Shown: positions 62,534 through 64,000 of the stretch, piece after piece
Layout of the letters: each line of letters begins with the position of its first letter
Numbering within the stretch: the stretch's first letter is position 1
Assembly (NCBI RefSeq): GCF_003731635.1
Contig: NZ_RCUA01000020.1
Span: 62,001 to 126,000, forward strand
Length of the DNA stretch: 64,000 nucleotides
Origin: Marisediminitalea oceani
GTDB taxonomy: Bacteria > Pseudomonadota > Gammaproteobacteria > Enterobacterales > Alteromonadaceae
Direction of reading: 5' to 3'
Made by a program: the position numbers and the translations under genes
Notes under the pieces: model-generated
Databases searched by the model: none
What the model was told of the DNA's origin: nothing
Seen by the model: the letters and a program-made list of their open reading frames with translations, nothing else

Positions 62534-63472
62534 ATGAATATTGCAAAGGTTGATTTGAATTTATTGGTGTATCTGGATGTCCTTTTGCGAGAAGGCAGTG
62601 TTACCCGCGCCGCAAATCAGCTCAGCATTACCCAGCCGGCAATGAGTAATGGTCTGAAACGCCTGCGTGATTTATTTAAGGATCCGCTGTTGGTACGCAC
62701 CAGTGACGGCATGACGCCCACCAAGCGAGCGCTGGAACTGCAACCGGTGATCCGCGATGTGCTTAGCAAACTCGAAAGCTCAATCCAGCCGGAAACCGAT
62801 TTTAACCCAGCCACCAGTGCACGAACTTTTCGCATCATGACCAGTGACTATGCCGAATCGACGCTGCTACTGGAACTTCTTGGCAGGCTGGCCGACTGCG
62901 CACCTAATATTACGCTGGATTTAATTACCCCCAGCGACGTGACCTTCCACGATGTGGAACAGGGCAAAGTGGATATGGCCATAAACCGCTTTGACGAATT
63001 GCCGCTGTCATTCCACCAGAAAGTGATTTGGTACGATAACTTCGCCTGTGTAATGAATAAAAAGCACCCGCTCGCCAGTCATTATGATTTAGAAACCTAT
63101 CTGAAAGCGCAGCATATCTGGGTCAGCAAAACCGGCTTTGGTGTGGGCGTCGGTATCGACCCCAATGAAGTACAAAAACTTGGCTGGGTTGACGCGGAGC
63201 TCACCAAACTGGGCAAACAACGTGATATCCGGGTATTTACCCGTCACTATCACGCCGCCCTGCAAATTGCTAAACGCCAGAGCCTGATTGCGACACTGCC
63301 CAGCAAAGCCGCCAAGATATTTACTGATGATCCGGATATTGTACTGCGCGAGCCACCGTTTGATATTCCGCCCATTGCGCTCAAAATGGCCTGGAGTGCC
63401 CTACTTCATCATGATGCCGGGCATATCTGGCTGCGTCGCCTGATTGGTGATGTGGCGGCCGAAATGCAATAG
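62534..63472 (+). CDS. LysR-family transcriptional regulator
   Basis: A 312-residue LysR-type regulator. The helix-turn-helix is DVLLREGSVTRAANQLSITQPAMSNGLKRLRDLFKDPLLVRTSDGMTPTKRA (about 18-68); the ligand-binding domain follows from FRIMTSDYAE (about 98). The NodD/NahR-like RLRDLFKDPLLVR motif is clear. It lies between aceA and glcB and is a natural candidate for control of the glyoxylate shunt; the inducer is unknown. Confidence 0.92.
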   Translation: MNIAKVDLNLLVYLDVLLREGSVTRAANQLSITQPAMSNGLKRLRDLFKDPLLVRTSDGMTPTKRALELQPVIRDVLSKLESSIQPETDFNPATSARTFRIMTSDYAESTLLLELLGRLADCAPNITLDLITPSDVTFHDVEQGKVDMAINRFDELPLSFHQKVIWYDNFACVMNKKHPLASHYDLETYLKAQHIWVSKTGFGVGVGIDPNEVQKLGWVDAELTKLGKQRDIRVFTRHYHAALQIAKRQSLIATLPSKAAKIFTDDPDIVLREPPFDIPPIALKMAWSALLHHDAGHIWLRRLIGDVAAEMQ

Positions 63473-63641
63473 CTCACCTGATACCCTATTTAAGCAGTTT
63501 ACCGGCGCAATGCCGGTAGACCCTGCTCAGTCAGCCCACCAGTTATTCACACCATTTATGGCAACAATAAAAACCATAAACTAAAAATTTACCTCGCATC
63601 CCTCTAGACTGGGGGCTACTAACCGTAGACAGGGGACTTCT

Positions 63642-64000
63642 ATGCAGGATTATATTCAGCGCGGCCGAATGCAGGTTGCGACGATTTTAGACAAGTTTAT
63701 CAATGAGCAAGCATTACCTGGCTCCGGCGTTGAGGAAACTGGCTTCTGGCAGGGCTTCGAGGCCATTCTGGCTGAGTTTGTCGGGCAGAACAAAGCTTTG
63801 CTGAACACACGTGACGAGCTGCAAGCCAAAATTGATGATTATCATAAAGCGGGCAATTCACCTACCGGCGCGCAGTACAAAATGTTTTTACAGGAAATTG
63901 GCTATTTACAGCCAGAGCCTGAAGACTTCTCCATTGAAACCGATAACGTGGACGCCGAAATGGCTACCATGGCTGGTCCGCAGTTAGTGGTTCCCATTAA
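63642..64000 (+). CDS. glcB: malate synthase G, 5' part
   Basis: The first 119 codons of malate synthase G (whole enzyme about 725 residues), cut by the window end. MQDYIQRGRMQVATILDKFINEQALPGSGVEETGFWQGFEAILAEFVGQNKALL and FLQEIGYLQPEPEDFSIETDNVDAEMATMAGPQLVVPI match the N-terminal domain of GlcB, including the conserved AGPQLVVP. It condenses glyoxylate and acetyl-CoA, the second step after AceA. Promoter region lies in the 169-base gap after the LysR gene. Confidence 0.95.
   Translation, partial: MQDYIQRGRMQVATILDKFINEQALPGSGVEETGFWQGFEAILAEFVGQNKALLNTRDELQAKIDDYHKAGNSPTGAQYKMFLQEIGYLQPEPEDFSIETDNVDAEMATMAGPQLVVPI

Noticed and set aside
63501-63517. ACCGGC/GCCGGT hairpin after the LysR gene as a terminator
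   Set aside because: Only 6 bp and no T tract. It may be a weak hairpin by chance.

Overview
This window looks like chromosomal DNA of a marine gammaproteobacterium of the order Alteromonadales, probably Alteromonadaceae. That placement is an inference from protein style and gene company: the long 531-residue isocitrate lyase beside malate synthase G, Syd, CheV, two DUF3192 proteins, a CsrB-like RNA and an ATACCAAT-ended inverted-repeat element. No tRNA, rRNA, CRISPR array, transposase or phage gene was seen.

1-5.5 kb: the 3' part of a YdeP-type molybdopterin oxidoreductase and convergent fdhD. Next comes a strong candidate for a CsrB-type regulatory RNA on the minus strand: about two dozen GGA motifs, an intrinsic terminator and a GacA/UvrY-type box upstream. 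A small membrane protein, the nickel permease gene hupE behind a very good sigma-54 promoter, and an unknown protein follow.

5.5-26.4 kb: a nearly complete hydrogen-oxidation island, all on the minus strand. In transcription order it reads hupT-hupU-hupV-hypF; then hupS-hupL-hupC ending at a terminator; then an orphan HigA-type antitoxin; then hupD-F-G-H-I-J-K, hypA, hypB, hupR, hypC, a GmhA-like SIS protein, hypD and hypE. It encodes an oxygen-tolerant (six-cysteine proximal cluster) Tat-exported uptake [NiFe] hydrogenase with its cytochrome b, all maturation factors, and a cytoplasmic H2-sensing hydrogenase (HupUV) signalling through HupT and HupR. Sigma-54 promoters at hupE and hupS fit HupR being an NtrC-type activator. 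Five gene junctions are one-base TAATG overlaps.

26.4-37.2 kb: housekeeping and signalling genes (GNAT, DUF3192 lipoprotein, syd, queF, diguanylate cyclase, ppnN, a second DUF3192 protein, an HDOD-like protein, isocitrate dehydrogenase), then a 277-bp inverted-repeat MITE-like element and two small genes.

37.2-48.2 kb: a compact signalling locus (CHASE histidine kinase, REC-DUF3369-HD-GYP phosphodiesterase, soluble histidine kinase), a small ComEA-like protein, then the queA-tgt-yajC-secD-secF group. With queF, the window carries three queuosine genes.

48.2-55.7 kb: a membrane-stress-type operon, yjfI-yjfJ(PspA)-K+ channel-yjfK-yjfL-yjfM-yjfC-rhomboid, with a possible attenuator between the PspA-like gene and the channel gene.

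55.7-64 kb: a spondin-domain protein, an XRE-membrane regulator with palindromic operator candidates, a lipoprotein alkaline phosphatase, cheV, and a glyoxylate-shunt region (aceA, a LysR regulator and the start of glcB, cut by the window end).
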